Positions 36,282 through 45,534 of a DNA stretch of 45,534 bases are shown here, one piece after another. The stretch's first letter is position 1; each line of letters opens with the position of its first letter. The position numbers were made by a program, and so were the translations under genes. This DNA is from Lysobacter sp. K5869 (GTDB taxonomy: Bacteria; Pseudomonadota; Gammaproteobacteria; Xanthomonadales; Xanthomonadaceae). The notes beneath the pieces are model-generated. The model saw only the letters and a program-made list of their open reading frames with translations. It did no database searches and was not told the origin of the DNA. The stretch is taken from NCBI RefSeq assembly GCF_018847975.1, contig NZ_CP072597.1, positions 5,922,501-5,968,034 of the forward strand. The letters run 5' to 3'.

Positions 36282-37665
36282 CTATCTCTCTCCAGTAATC
36301 TCGTTATAGGCGTGTTAAAACGCCTTGCAAAAGTACGGCCCAACCTCCCGCACTGCTTTGCGGTTGCCGCCGGGAGACTTTGCGCAGTCGGTCGTAGAGG
36401 CCACTGTCATCGCGCGGAAAGCTTCGCGTCGCGCGCATTAAATGTGATGAATTCCAGGTGTTTTTGACCGTTTTCGCGCTGCGCTCGCGACCGCGATGCG
36501 AGTGCGCGAACGTTTTGCTTTGCGTTGTCTGCGATCTTGCCGAATCGGCATCGATGCTTTGCATCGTTCCTTTGCACAACGAGCTAAATCGCGGCGAAGC
36601 CGCTGATTTACGGTGTTTGCTCCGCATACGCATGGGCGGCGATACGTATCGAAACGTCGCGGCGTTGCGGATTCGTCGGTCGCCGATGCGATGCGTATGG
36701 CGCCTATACATACTTATAAAAGGTGTGCGCGGCGCGGTTCGTGGATTGCTCGGCTGCATGCGTTCGCGCGGCGACTGATGCCGCACAACTGAACGACTCG
36801 TTCAGTTGTGCGTATTCGCGATGCGTCGTCCATCGAAACCTCGATGCGCGCCGGTAAGAGATGAGAAGCGAGCGATGTCCGCGCATCGATGCGCGAAGCG
36901 TTCGACACTTTCGAGACTGAACGATTCGTTCAGTTGCGCGCATTCGTGGCGGATCGTCCGTCGAGGCGTCGGCGCGCATCGCTAAGAGATAAGGAGTGAT
37001 CGCTGTTCGCTCATCGCTGCGCCAAGCATTCGGCGCTTTCGATACTGAACGATTCGTTCAGTTGCATGCATTCGCGACGGATCGTCCATTGAGGCGTCGA
37101 CGCGCACCGCTAAGAGATAAGGAGCGATCGCTGTTCGCGCATCGATACGCGAAGCAGCCGACGCTATCGATACTGAACGACTCGTTCATGCGCACATGCA
37201 TGCGGCGCATGCGTTGCGTACTCGCGGCGCACGAAGGCGAACGACGGGCATGCATGCCATCGCGACCGCCGCGCCACGCGCGACGAAGCGCCAACGCACA
37301 GCCGAAGCGATGCGGACCGTCGAAGAGATGGGGAAGAAAAGACGCGTCCGCTCCCGCACGGATCCGGCGCCGCCGCGCGGCGACGCCGGCCGAGTGCCGC
37401 CGAGGCTCGGCTGCGCGCGGTGCGCGCAGTCGAAACCTCGGCGTTGCTGCGGGTAGTACGGAGTCCGGCCTGTTGGGGGAGGCGGCTGGCGGTATCGGCC
37501 TGGCGGTGGTCCCTGATCGATGCGGCGGATCGGGGCGGGCCGGATACGGCGGGCTCGGAGAGTGCGTTTACTGCTTTACGAATGTCGCTTCGGATCGTGT
37601 TGCGCGGCCAGGCATCGGCCGTTTCGGAACTTTCTTCGGTGTTTCGTAACGCTTTCGTCGTCCGA
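36282..37665. other. 1.4-kb gene-free region between the TonB receptor and AraC genes
   Basis: No reading frame is convincing. Composition is less GC-rich than the flanks at 36282-37200. Signals seen: a hairpin AGGCGT-gttaaa-ACGCCT at 36308-36325 in the receptor leader, a CGATG/CATCG hairpin near 36550-36566, an AT-rich block TATACATACTTATAAA near 36705-36720 that could be a promoter, and the four-palindrome array at 36782-37190. 37200-37665 shows nothing further. Confidence 0.6.
36782..37190. repeat. 128-bp tandem repeats, each with a TGAACGA-N-TCGTTCA palindrome
   Basis: Four palindromes have centres at 36797, 36925, 37053 and 37181, exactly 128 bp apart each time. The first is a perfect 31-bp palindrome with arms CGCACAACTGAACGA and its complement; copies 2 and 3 read ACTGAACGATTCGTTCAGT; copy 4 keeps 8 of 9 positions on the right. 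Between them, diverged units share CTAAGAGATAAGGAG, GATCGTCC and CGCGCATCG-like blocks. The palindrome looks like a dimeric-repressor operator, but no TetR-type regulator is encoded in the window. Repeat units do not keep a reading frame, since 128 is not a multiple of three. Confidence 0.85.
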
Positions 37666-38583
37666 TCAGCTCGCCATCGCCAACTTGCGCAACGGCACGA
37701 CGGCCGGCTTGGCGGCTTCGGCGGCCTTGGCGCTGGCGGCGGCGCTGCGGTAACGCGTGGCCGAGGTGCCGAAGCGGGCGCGGAAGGCGCGGGCGAAGCT
37801 GCAGCAGTTGTCGAAACCGCTGGCGGCGGCGACCTCGCCGATCATCATCGAGGTGTTCTTTAACAAGTCCGCGGCGTGTTCCAGGCGCATGCGGGCCGAG
37901 GCGGCCTGCGGGCTTTCCTCGTACAGGCTGTGGAAGGTCTTGGAGAAGTACCAGCTCGAGAAGCTGGTCAGCTCGGCCAACTCGCTGATCCGCACCACCC
38001 GGTCGCAATTGCCTTCCAGGTACAGACGGGCGCGTTGCAGACGACCGAAGACCTGACGCTTGCGGCTGCGCGAACGGCCCGGGCAACGCTGGATGCGCGC
38101 GGTCAGCTCGCGCTGGACGCCGGCCAGGTGCAACAGGATCGGACGCAGGGCGTTGAGATCGAAGCCGGTGTCGGCCTCGCTGTTGCGCGCGCTGGCCTGG
38201 CGCCACAGGCGCAGGGCGATACGGGCGTCGTGGCGGTTCATGCGGCCGCGGCCGGCGTAGAGGCTGCTGTCGGCCAGACGGGCCATGGCCTTGATCGCGT
38301 CCGGGGTCAGGTTGAGACCGACGCAGACGCCGTAACGGTCGGCCTGCAGCACCGGCTTGGAGTCGCGTTCGAACGCGATCCAGTCGCCGCGCTTGAGGCG
38401 GAACTTGCCCTCTTTGGCCTCAACCCACGAACTGCCGCGCAACTGCACCCAGATCGAGAAGTGAGTCCCGGACAGCTGGACGCTGCCCAGTCGCGAGACG
38501 CCGACGCAACTTGCCTGAACGGATTGGTCCTGCGCGTCCAGCTGCAGCAGCTGTCCACGATCCGCCCACAATGCTTGCTCCAT
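37666..38583 (-). CDS. AraC-family transcriptional regulator
   Basis: A 305-aa regulator. The C-terminal half has the two AraC HTH units: RISELAELTSFSSWYFSKTFHSLYEESPQ and MIGEVAAASGFDNCCSFARAFRARFGTSATRYR. The N-terminal half is a cupin-like sensing domain (FSIWVQLRGSSWVEAKEGKFRLKRGDWIAFERD), as in the AraC_binding_2 group. A low-complexity Ala-rich tail follows the HTH. GAGGT 8 nt before the ATG supports the start. It is oriented towards the large TonB receptor, 1.4 kb downstream, and is a candidate regulator of it (inference). Confidence 0.92.
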   Translation of the reverse strand: MEQALWADRGQLLQLDAQDQSVQASCVGVSRLGSVQLSGTHFSIWVQLRGSSWVEAKEGKFRLKRGDWIAFERDSKPVLQADRYGVCVGLNLTPDAIKAMARLADSSLYAGRGRMNRHDARIALRLWRQASARNSEADTGFDLNALRPILLHLAGVQRELTARIQRCPGRSRSRKRQVFGRLQRARLYLEGNCDRVVRISELAELTSFSSWYFSKTFHSLYEESPQAASARMRLEHAADLLKNTSMMIGEVAAASGFDNCCSFARAFRARFGTSATRYRSAAASAKAAEAAKPAVVPLRKLAMAS

Positions 38584-38726
38584 TGGTCCACCTCATTTGC
38601 GGGGAATGAGGTTTTTATTTGCCTGAGCAACGAACCCAGCGCCGGAAATTTGACGGAGAGTTAGGCGAATTCGGAACGAAGTCACATCCGACGAACTTCC
38701 GAAAGGACTTTTCCCAATCCAATCAG

Positions 38727-41090
38727 TCAGTTGAGCCAGCCCGGCACAAAGGTCTTCGGCTCTTCGGGCAGATCCATGTAACCGATATCGGCGCCGTCCC
38801 ACTTGGCCAGGGCCAAATACACGGTGTCGCCGCGCGGGCTCAGGCTGAATCCGTTGATCGCCGAGCGCCGGCTTTGGTCCAGGCACAGGGCCGAGGGCGG
38901 CAGTTCCGGGGTGGCGATCCGGCGCATCAGCGACAGGCAGGTCGGCTGCTGGTCCATGTAGCGCAGCTCGCCGGTGGCGCTGGCCACGTCCCACAGCCGG
39001 TAGCGGTCGGCGACCGGCTCGCTGTCGTCGATCTGGCGGATGCTGGCCGGGGTCAGCGACAGATCGGCCTGCCACAAGCCGGCCTGGGTCTGGCGGGCGA
39101 ACAGCAGGCGGTTGTGGGCCGGGTCGGCCTTGCCCTCGGAGACGTCGTCCACCGCGGCCAGCAATTTCCACGGCGAGGCGCTGCGGTCGAACAGGCTCAG
39201 GCGCAGGCGCCCGTCTCCGGCGCTGGCGAGAACCAGCAGCCGGTTCGGATCGGGCAGCTGCATGGCCTGGATCGGCTCGCCCACCGGCACCGGCAGGCGG
39301 GTCACCCGGCCGCTGGCCGGCACGATCTCGAACACCGCGTTGCGCCCGTCCTGGTCCGGCCCGACCACGGTCACCCGGGTGCTGTCGGCCGACCACGAGG
39401 CGCCGTAGCGCGTACCCGGGGTCACGCCCTGCAGCATGCGCAGCGAATCGGGTTGGTCCAGGTCGGCCCACCACAGATGATTGCTGCCGGAGCGGTCGGA
39501 GAAGAACACGATCTGGCGCCCGTCCGGCGCCACCGCCGGCAGCATGTCGCGGGCCGAGGACGGGAACAGCGGATCGACCACGTGCACCGCGCCCTTGGAG
39601 GTATCGCCCAGGACCACGCGGAACAGGCCGAAGTACGGCTTGCGCTGGACGAAGGCCGCGGCCGGGCGCGACGCCGCCACCGCCGGGAACTGCGCCGATT
39701 CGATGCCCAGGTCGCGGGCCTGCCCGGTTTCCAGCTCCAGGCGGAACAGACGGGTGTCGCCGTCGATCATCCGCCCGAACAGAATGCTGCGGTTGTCCGG
39801 CAGCCAGTCCCAGCCGCGCACGTCGGCGCTGAGCTGGCTGAGCCGCTCGGCGGTGCCGCCCTCGGCCGGCAGGCGCCAGAAATCGCCCTGCGGGTTGTTG
39901 CGCAGGAACACGATCCAGCGGCCGTCCGGCGAGAACCGCGGCGACAAGTCGAGATTGCCGGCGCCCGGGCGGTACGGCACCGCGCGCCATTCGCCGCTGG
40001 CCAGATCGAGCACGCGCATGCCGACCATGCCCTGCGCCGTCTGCATGCTGCCGAAGATCAGGCCGCGGCCGTCGGGCGTCCACTCGAAGGTCGGCGGATT
40101 GCGCGGATCGCAGTCGCCGACCTCGCGCTCGGCGCCGCCGTTGGCGGCGATCAGCAGCACCTTGCACGAACGCGCCGGATCGACCCGCAGGAACGCGATC
40201 GAGCGGCCGTCCGGCGACCACGCCGGGTAGCTGTCCTCGGCCAGCCCGCTGGGCCGGGTGAGTTGGCGCGGCGGGGTTTGATCGGTGGTCTGGACCAGGA
40301 TCGCGGTGCCACGCTGGCCCTCGGGAATGGCGACGTAGGCGACCAGGGCCGCGTCCGGCGACAGGGTCGGCTGGACTTCGAAGCCGGGCATCGAAGTGAT
40401 CAGGCGATACGGGCGCGGCGAGCCGGCGACCCGCGCCGGATCGACCGGCGCCGCGGCCACGCCCGGCGCATGCGCCTGCCGCGCCAGCGACCACCACACC
40501 AGCGCGATCACCAGCAGCAGCACGGTCGCGACCGCGCCGACGATCGAGCGCCAGGTACCGCGCGGACGCGGCTGGTTCGGCAGCGGCACCGGCTCGATGC
40601 GCTCGGCCGCGCGCGCGCCCGGCGCGGCGGCGAAGGCCTCGGCCGGATCGGCGGAGGCGTCGAAGCGGGAGGCGTCGAAACCGTCGACCGCCGCGGGCGT
40701 TTCGGCCTCGCCGGCCGCCGCCGTTTCCGGCACCTGCCAGCGCACCTTGGCCAGCAGGCGATAACCGTTCTTGGCAATGGTCTCGATGTAGCGCGGGTTG
40801 CCGCGGTCCTCGTCGAAGGCCTTACGCAGTTGGGTGATCGCCTGGGTGACCACGTCGTCGGTCGGCAGCGTGTCCGGCCAGACTTCGGCCAGCAGCGCAT
40901 CGCGGCTCACCACGCGGTCGGCGTGATCGACGAGCACGAGCAACACGCCCATCGCTTTGGGCGTGATCCGGCGCGGCCGACGCGCCCCCGGCGCGCGGAT
41001 CTCGCGCAGGGGGATGTCGACCAGGCAATCGCCTACCCGCAGATGCTCGGCGGGCAAGGGCGGCGTCGATGGCTCGTGGGTTCGCGGCAT
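38727..41090 (-). CDS. ToxR/CadC-like membrane regulator with TolB beta-propeller
   Basis: A 787-aa one-component regulator. Residues 15-115 form an OmpR-type winged helix (ITPKAMGVLLVLVDHADRVVSRDALLAEVWPDT, then DDVVTQAITQLRKAFDED and PRYIETIAKNGYRLLA). A Pro/Ala-rich linker leads to a single membrane segment near 182-200 (GAVATVLLLVIALVWW). The rest is a periplasmic TolB/WD40-like propeller with repeated blades (AWSPDGRSIAFLR, EWTPDGRGLIFG, RFSPDGRWIVFLR, AVAPDGRQIVFFS). Such proteins read an external signal and bind DNA from the membrane. Common in Xanthomonadaceae, often near TonB receptors. Confidence 0.93.
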   Translation of the reverse strand: MPRTHEPSTPPLPAEHLRVGDCLVDIPLREIRAPGARRPRRITPKAMGVLLVLVDHADRVVSRDALLAEVWPDTLPTDDVVTQAITQLRKAFDEDRGNPRYIETIAKNGYRLLAKVRWQVPETAAAGEAETPAAVDGFDASRFDASADPAEAFAAAPGARAAERIEPVPLPNQPRPRGTWRSIVGAVATVLLLVIALVWWSLARQAHAPGVAAAPVDPARVAGSPRPYRLITSMPGFEVQPTLSPDAALVAYVAIPEGQRGTAILVQTTDQTPPRQLTRPSGLAEDSYPAWSPDGRSIAFLRVDPARSCKVLLIAANGGAEREVGDCDPRNPPTFEWTPDGRGLIFGSMQTAQGMVGMRVLDLASGEWRAVPYRPGAGNLDLSPRFSPDGRWIVFLRNNPQGDFWRLPAEGGTAERLSQLSADVRGWDWLPDNRSILFGRMIDGDTRLFRLELETGQARDLGIESAQFPAVAASRPAAAFVQRKPYFGLFRVVLGDTSKGAVHVVDPLFPSSARDMLPAVAPDGRQIVFFSDRSGSNHLWWADLDQPDSLRMLQGVTPGTRYGASWSADSTRVTVVGPDQDGRNAVFEIVPASGRVTRLPVPVGEPIQAMQLPDPNRLLVLASAGDGRLRLSLFDRSASPWKLLAAVDDVSEGKADPAHNRLLFARQTQAGLWQADLSLTPASIRQIDDSEPVADRYRLWDVASATGELRYMDQQPTCLSLMRRIATPELPPSALCLDQSRRSAINGFSLSPRGDTVYLALAKWDGADIGYMDLPEEPKTFVPGWLN

Positions 41091-41458
41091 GAATCCTGCT
41101 GATGGTGCGCACTTGCCCGCGGTTGGTCATGTGCCTGAACGCCTAGACACAAAACGGACCAACCGACATATCCGGCATGGCGCGGTGGCGCGATCGGAAA
41201 GGCGCGCCGAGTGAGCTTGTTCTAGCCGCCTATTCTAGCCCCCGGGAACCGCGCCACGGCCCGCAGCACAGCGTCGCAGGGCGGTTTTAGGCCCCGGCGG
41301 GCCGAAACGTATCGTTCCAAAACGCGCACGGCGCCGTGTATTTATCTGTAACGCATCGCCTGCGAGGCGATTACGCCGTCGCAGCGGCGTCTCAGCTTAA
41401 CGCGGGAGTCATTTCAATTTCGTTCAGCGCCGCGGGGCGATTCCGCCGCGCCCGGGCT
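41091..41458. other. Gene-free interval
   Basis: About 370 bp between the propeller regulator start and the ion-channel stop. It holds the promoter of the regulator (not pinpointed) and a hairpin ATCGCCT-gcg-AGGCGAT at 41355-41371 that could act as terminator for the channel gene. Nothing else seen. Confidence 0.45.
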
Positions 41459-42139
41459 TCAAGTGCGCGGCTGGCGGAGCATGGTCAAGCCGATCAAGCG
41501 CGACACCACCGCGGCGAGATAGCCCACCCCGGCGAGCTGCTCGAACATCGTCAGCACCCGCGCCGCGGGCGACATCGGCAGGATGTCGCCCAGGCCCACG
41601 GCCGACAGGTTGGTGAAACTCAGGAACAGCAATTCCAGCCACGTGCGCGGCTCGCCCGGCCGTTCGGCACCGACGAAGCTGCCCGGATACCAGGCCTGAC
41701 AGACCAAGAACGCGTAAGCGAAGCCCCAGGCCAGCAGGGTGAACGTCGCGCCGGCCGCGAACAGTTCGTCGGCGGTCACTTTGTGGTCGCTCATCATGTA
41801 AGCGATCAACGCGCCGGCCGCGTAGAAATACAGCGCCGCTTCCAACGCCGAGGACAGCACCAACAAACCGGGGCTGGCGACGACCACCGACAGCACCGAC
41901 AGCGCGAACGCCGGTATCGCGATGATCCAGGCGATCCACTTGATCGCCGGACTGCGGTTGACCACCCACACCGCCAACGCCAGCACCAACACGCCGAACG
42001 CGCCGAACACCACGCGCCCGCCGCCGCCGGGCTCGAACAAGGGATAGGCCAGCAGGCTCAGCAACTGCGCCGCCAGCAAGAACGCCGAGGGGTGGCGGCG
42101 GGCGATGGCGCGGGCTTTCAGGGAGGCGTAGCTGGTCAT
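41459..42139 (-). CDS. Potassium-channel-family protein with GLGD filter
   Basis: A 226-aa membrane protein with about six hydrophobic segments and a pore loop near residue 185: FTNLSAVGLGDILPMS. The filter reads VGLGD where K+ channels have VGYGD or VGFGD, a substitution seen in some bacterial ion-channel-family members. A last helix AGVGYLAAVVSRLIGLTML follows. No regulatory tail is present. Ion selectivity is not certain. GGAGG before the ATG supports the start at 42139. Confidence 0.87.
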   Translation of the reverse strand: MTSYASLKARAIARRHPSAFLLAAQLLSLLAYPLFEPGGGGRVVFGAFGVLVLALAVWVVNRSPAIKWIAWIIAIPAFALSVLSVVVASPGLLVLSSALEAALYFYAAGALIAYMMSDHKVTADELFAAGATFTLLAWGFAYAFLVCQAWYPGSFVGAERPGEPRTWLELLFLSFTNLSAVGLGDILPMSPAARVLTMFEQLAGVGYLAAVVSRLIGLTMLRQPRT

Positions 42140-42168
42140 GGCGAAGGAGGCCGGCGCTGAAGGTGGAA

Positions 42169-42214
42169 AAAAGAAAGCCGGGCATCAGCATGCCCGGCTT
42201 TCTTCGACTTCTCA
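42169..42214 (-). terminator. Intrinsic terminator of thiC
   Basis: On the minus strand, stem AAGCCGGGCAT-gctg-ATGCCCGGCTT followed by TCTTTTTTCC, 150 bp after the thiC stop. A REP-like pair lies between. Confidence 0.82.
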
Positions 42215-42253
42215 CCCGTCTTCGTCGCGGCCTTACGAACTGGCCGCCACCCC

Positions 42254-42341
42254 AGGTAGGAGCGGCGTGAGCCGCGACCGCTCGCTTCGCGCTTGCGCCG
42301 TCGGCCGGAGGTCGCGGTCGCGGCTCGCGCCGCTCCTACAA
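42254..42341. repeat. REP-like pair in inverted orientation
   Basis: Forward copy at about 42254-42280 (GTAGGAGCGGCGTGAGCC) and reverse copy at about 42311-42341, between thiC and its terminator. Confidence 0.85.
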
Positions 42342-42363
42342 TCGCCTCCGGCCGGTGTCGGCC

Positions 42364-44456
<2,093 letters not shown>

Positions 44457-44574
44457 AAGTGCGCATTAGACCCGGAAACCCGGCCGGGCGCCAATCCCGG
44501 CCGGCGGCGACCGCCGTCGCAGGCCCCGCGCGGCCCGCCTTGCCGGCGTCGCGCGCGGCCGCTAGCGTGCGTGC

Positions 44575-45204
44575 ATGAACCCACGCCGCCCGCTCGTCCT
44601 GCTGCCCCTCGCCGCCGCCTTGCTGCTCGGCGGCTGCCTCCTCGGCCACACCGTGCACCCCTCGCCCGCGGCCGAACGCGCGGCGGCGGACGCGCGCGCG
44701 AGCCGGTTGTTCGAGCGCCTGCGGCCGCTGTGCGGGCAGGCCTTCGCCGGCCGCATCGTCGCCGACACGCCGCGCAGCGCGGACGATCCGTTCATCGGCA
44801 AACGCCTGATCATGCACGTGCGCGGTTGCGAGACCGACACCATCCGCATCCCGTTCCAGGTCGGCGAAGACCGCTCGCGCACCTGGGTGTTCGACCGCCG
44901 CGCCGGCGATCTGCGCTTCAAGCACGACCACCGCCACCGCGACGGCAGCGAGGACGAGCTGACCATGTACGGCGGCGACCTCAAGCCCGGCGGCGAAGGC
45001 GACCGCTACGAATTCCCGGCCGACCCGCAAAGCCGCTCGATGTTCCGCCGTTTGGGCCGCGAAGTCTCGGTGCCGAACGTGTGGGCGGTGGAGATCGACG
45101 GGCGGCGCTTCGTCTACGAACTCGCGCGCCCCGGCCGCTTGTTCCGGATCGAATTCGATCTCACCCAACCGGTGCCCGCGCCCCCGCCGCCGTGGGGCGG
45201 TTGA
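44575..45204 (+). CDS. Lipoprotein of unknown function
   Basis: A 209-aa lipoprotein: signal peptide PLVLLPLAAALLLGGC with lipid Cys at residue 21. The mature part has LCGQAFAGRIVADTP, GKRLIMHVRGCETDTIRIPFQVGEDRSRTWVF and a His/Asp-rich FKHDHRHRDGSEDE near residue 115. It ends in a Pro-rich APPPPWGG tail. Two Cys (LCGQ, RGCE) could pair. The family is common in xanthomonads, but I know no function. Divergent from thiC; convergent with the beta-lytic endopeptidase gene. Confidence 0.85.
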   Translation: MNPRRPLVLLPLAAALLLGGCLLGHTVHPSPAAERAAADARASRLFERLRPLCGQAFAGRIVADTPRSADDPFIGKRLIMHVRGCETDTIRIPFQVGEDRSRTWVFDRRAGDLRFKHDHRHRDGSEDELTMYGGDLKPGGEGDRYEFPADPQSRSMFRRLGREVSVPNVWAVEIDGRRFVYELARPGRLFRIEFDLTQPVPAPPPPWGG

Positions 45205-45231
45205 GGACGCGGGCGACGACGCGGTGCCGGC

Positions 45232-45534
45232 TCAGTTCGGACCCGGGTTGGGGTAGTAGCCGTAGCAGTAGTTCTGCCCGTTCTTGGTCAGATAAAAGCG
45301 ATTGCAATTGGTGTCGTAGCTGCTGCCGGTCGCGGTGATGCGATAGCCCGACAGGTACGCGCCGTGAGGTGATAGAAGCTGCCGTTCTGCTTCAGCGACC
45401 AATGCTGGTGCGGTCCGGTCGAGCTGCCGCCGTTGCACAGCGCCTGCGCCTGGGTGTTGGCCGGATTGGCGATGGCGGTGTTCATCGACACGTTGGCGCC
45501 GGTGTTGTACTGGATGTTCATCAGGTGGTAGTAG
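45232..45534 (-). pseudogene. Beta-lytic-type M23 endopeptidase, 3' end, with apparent -1 frameshift
   Basis: The 5' part lies outside the window. The minus strand at the edge reads YYHLMNIQYNTGANVSM, then ALCNGG and GPHQHWSLKQNGSFYHL, matching the C-terminal half of the LytM/M23 fold; GPHQH gives the His-x-His zinc motif. After YHL the frame breaks. Continuing one frame over gives GAYLSGYRITATGSSYDTNCNRFYL and a YCYGYYPNPGPN end, the expected tail of Lysobacter beta-lytic protease (SGYR, disulfide Cys pair). One missing T at about 45365-45366 (plus strand) explains it: CTCACGGC instead of CTCAACGGC. It may be a true pseudogene or a sequencing error. Such enzymes are secreted and cut Gly-Gly and similar bonds in peptidoglycan. 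Confidence 0.85.

Noticed and set aside
36458..36778. A 106-codon plus-strand frame in the gap before the TonB receptor
   Set aside because: No ribosome site, no recognisable domain, and atypical amino-acid content; treated as non-coding.
36782..37190. CRISPR array or protein-coding repeat
   Set aside because: The 128-bp period is too long for CRISPR, and it is not a multiple of three, so coding repeats would lose frame.

Overview
The window looks like a chromosomal segment of a very G+C-rich gammaproteobacterium of the Xanthomonadaceae, most likely a Lysobacter. The reasons are gene content and order typical of xanthomonads (rubredoxin/thiE/hemL, mpl, adk next to a PPi-type phosphofructokinase, a proton-pumping pyrophosphatase), two large TonB-dependent receptors, a dense set of 'GTAGGAGCGGCGCGAGCC' REP-like repeats, and at the right edge the 3' end of a beta-lytic-type M23 endopeptidase, a family classically known from Lysobacter. 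No tRNA, rRNA, CRISPR array or complete insertion sequence was seen.

Layout. 1-695 holds no gene but a tandem array of conserved hairpins with a period of about 91-94 bp. 696-5555: DUF192 lipoprotein, rubredoxin, thiE-hemL, and a siderophore-type TonB receptor behind a Fur-like box. 5772-11127: HIT protein and acetylornithine aminotransferase (one operon), a voltage-gated-type K+ channel with a zinc-ribbon tail, a secreted M20 hydrolase with altered metal ligands, and a short-chain dehydrogenase. 11442-14998: kinase-like protein, a DedA-PAP2-LssY fusion with a degenerate phosphatase site, and a LON-domain protein. 14999-16144 is gene-free and contains a giant imperfect palindrome. 16145-21784: mpl, a secreted unknown, adk, pfp, an AraC regulator and a VOC protein. 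22105-28826: small secreted proteins, including a 65-aa cysteine-rich peptide, the membrane pyrophosphatase with a C-terminal OmpA-like domain, an alpha/beta-hydrolase lipoprotein and a secreted unknown. 29070-33083: an RTX-repeat protein ending in an M91 (NleD-like) metallopeptidase domain, a discoidin-domain protein overlapping a sterol-desaturase-family protein, and soluble pyrophosphatase. 33357-41090: a large TonB receptor, a 128-bp tandem repeat array carrying near-perfect palindromes, an AraC regulator, and a ToxR-like winged-helix/TolB-propeller membrane regulator. 41459-45534: an ion channel, thiC with its TPP riboswitch, a lipoprotein, and the 3' end of a beta-lytic endopeptidase gene broken by an apparent 1-nt deletion.

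How the genes fit together. Three pyrophosphate enzymes (PPi-dependent phosphofructokinase, membrane H+-PPase, soluble PPase) lie within 14 kb together with adenylate kinase, suggesting a PPi-based energy economy. thiE and thiC, at opposite ends, both serve thiamine synthesis. The receptor/AraC/winged-helix block is a probable regulated uptake locus. Several genes (M91-RTX protein, beta-lytic endopeptidase, Cys-rich peptide, secreted hydrolases) fit a predatory or exoenzyme-rich lifestyle.

The most unusual items are the two unrelated tandem palindrome/hairpin arrays (81-600 and 36782-37190), the H+-PPase-OmpA fusion, the RTX-M91 protein, and the giant palindrome at 15.1-15.9 kb.
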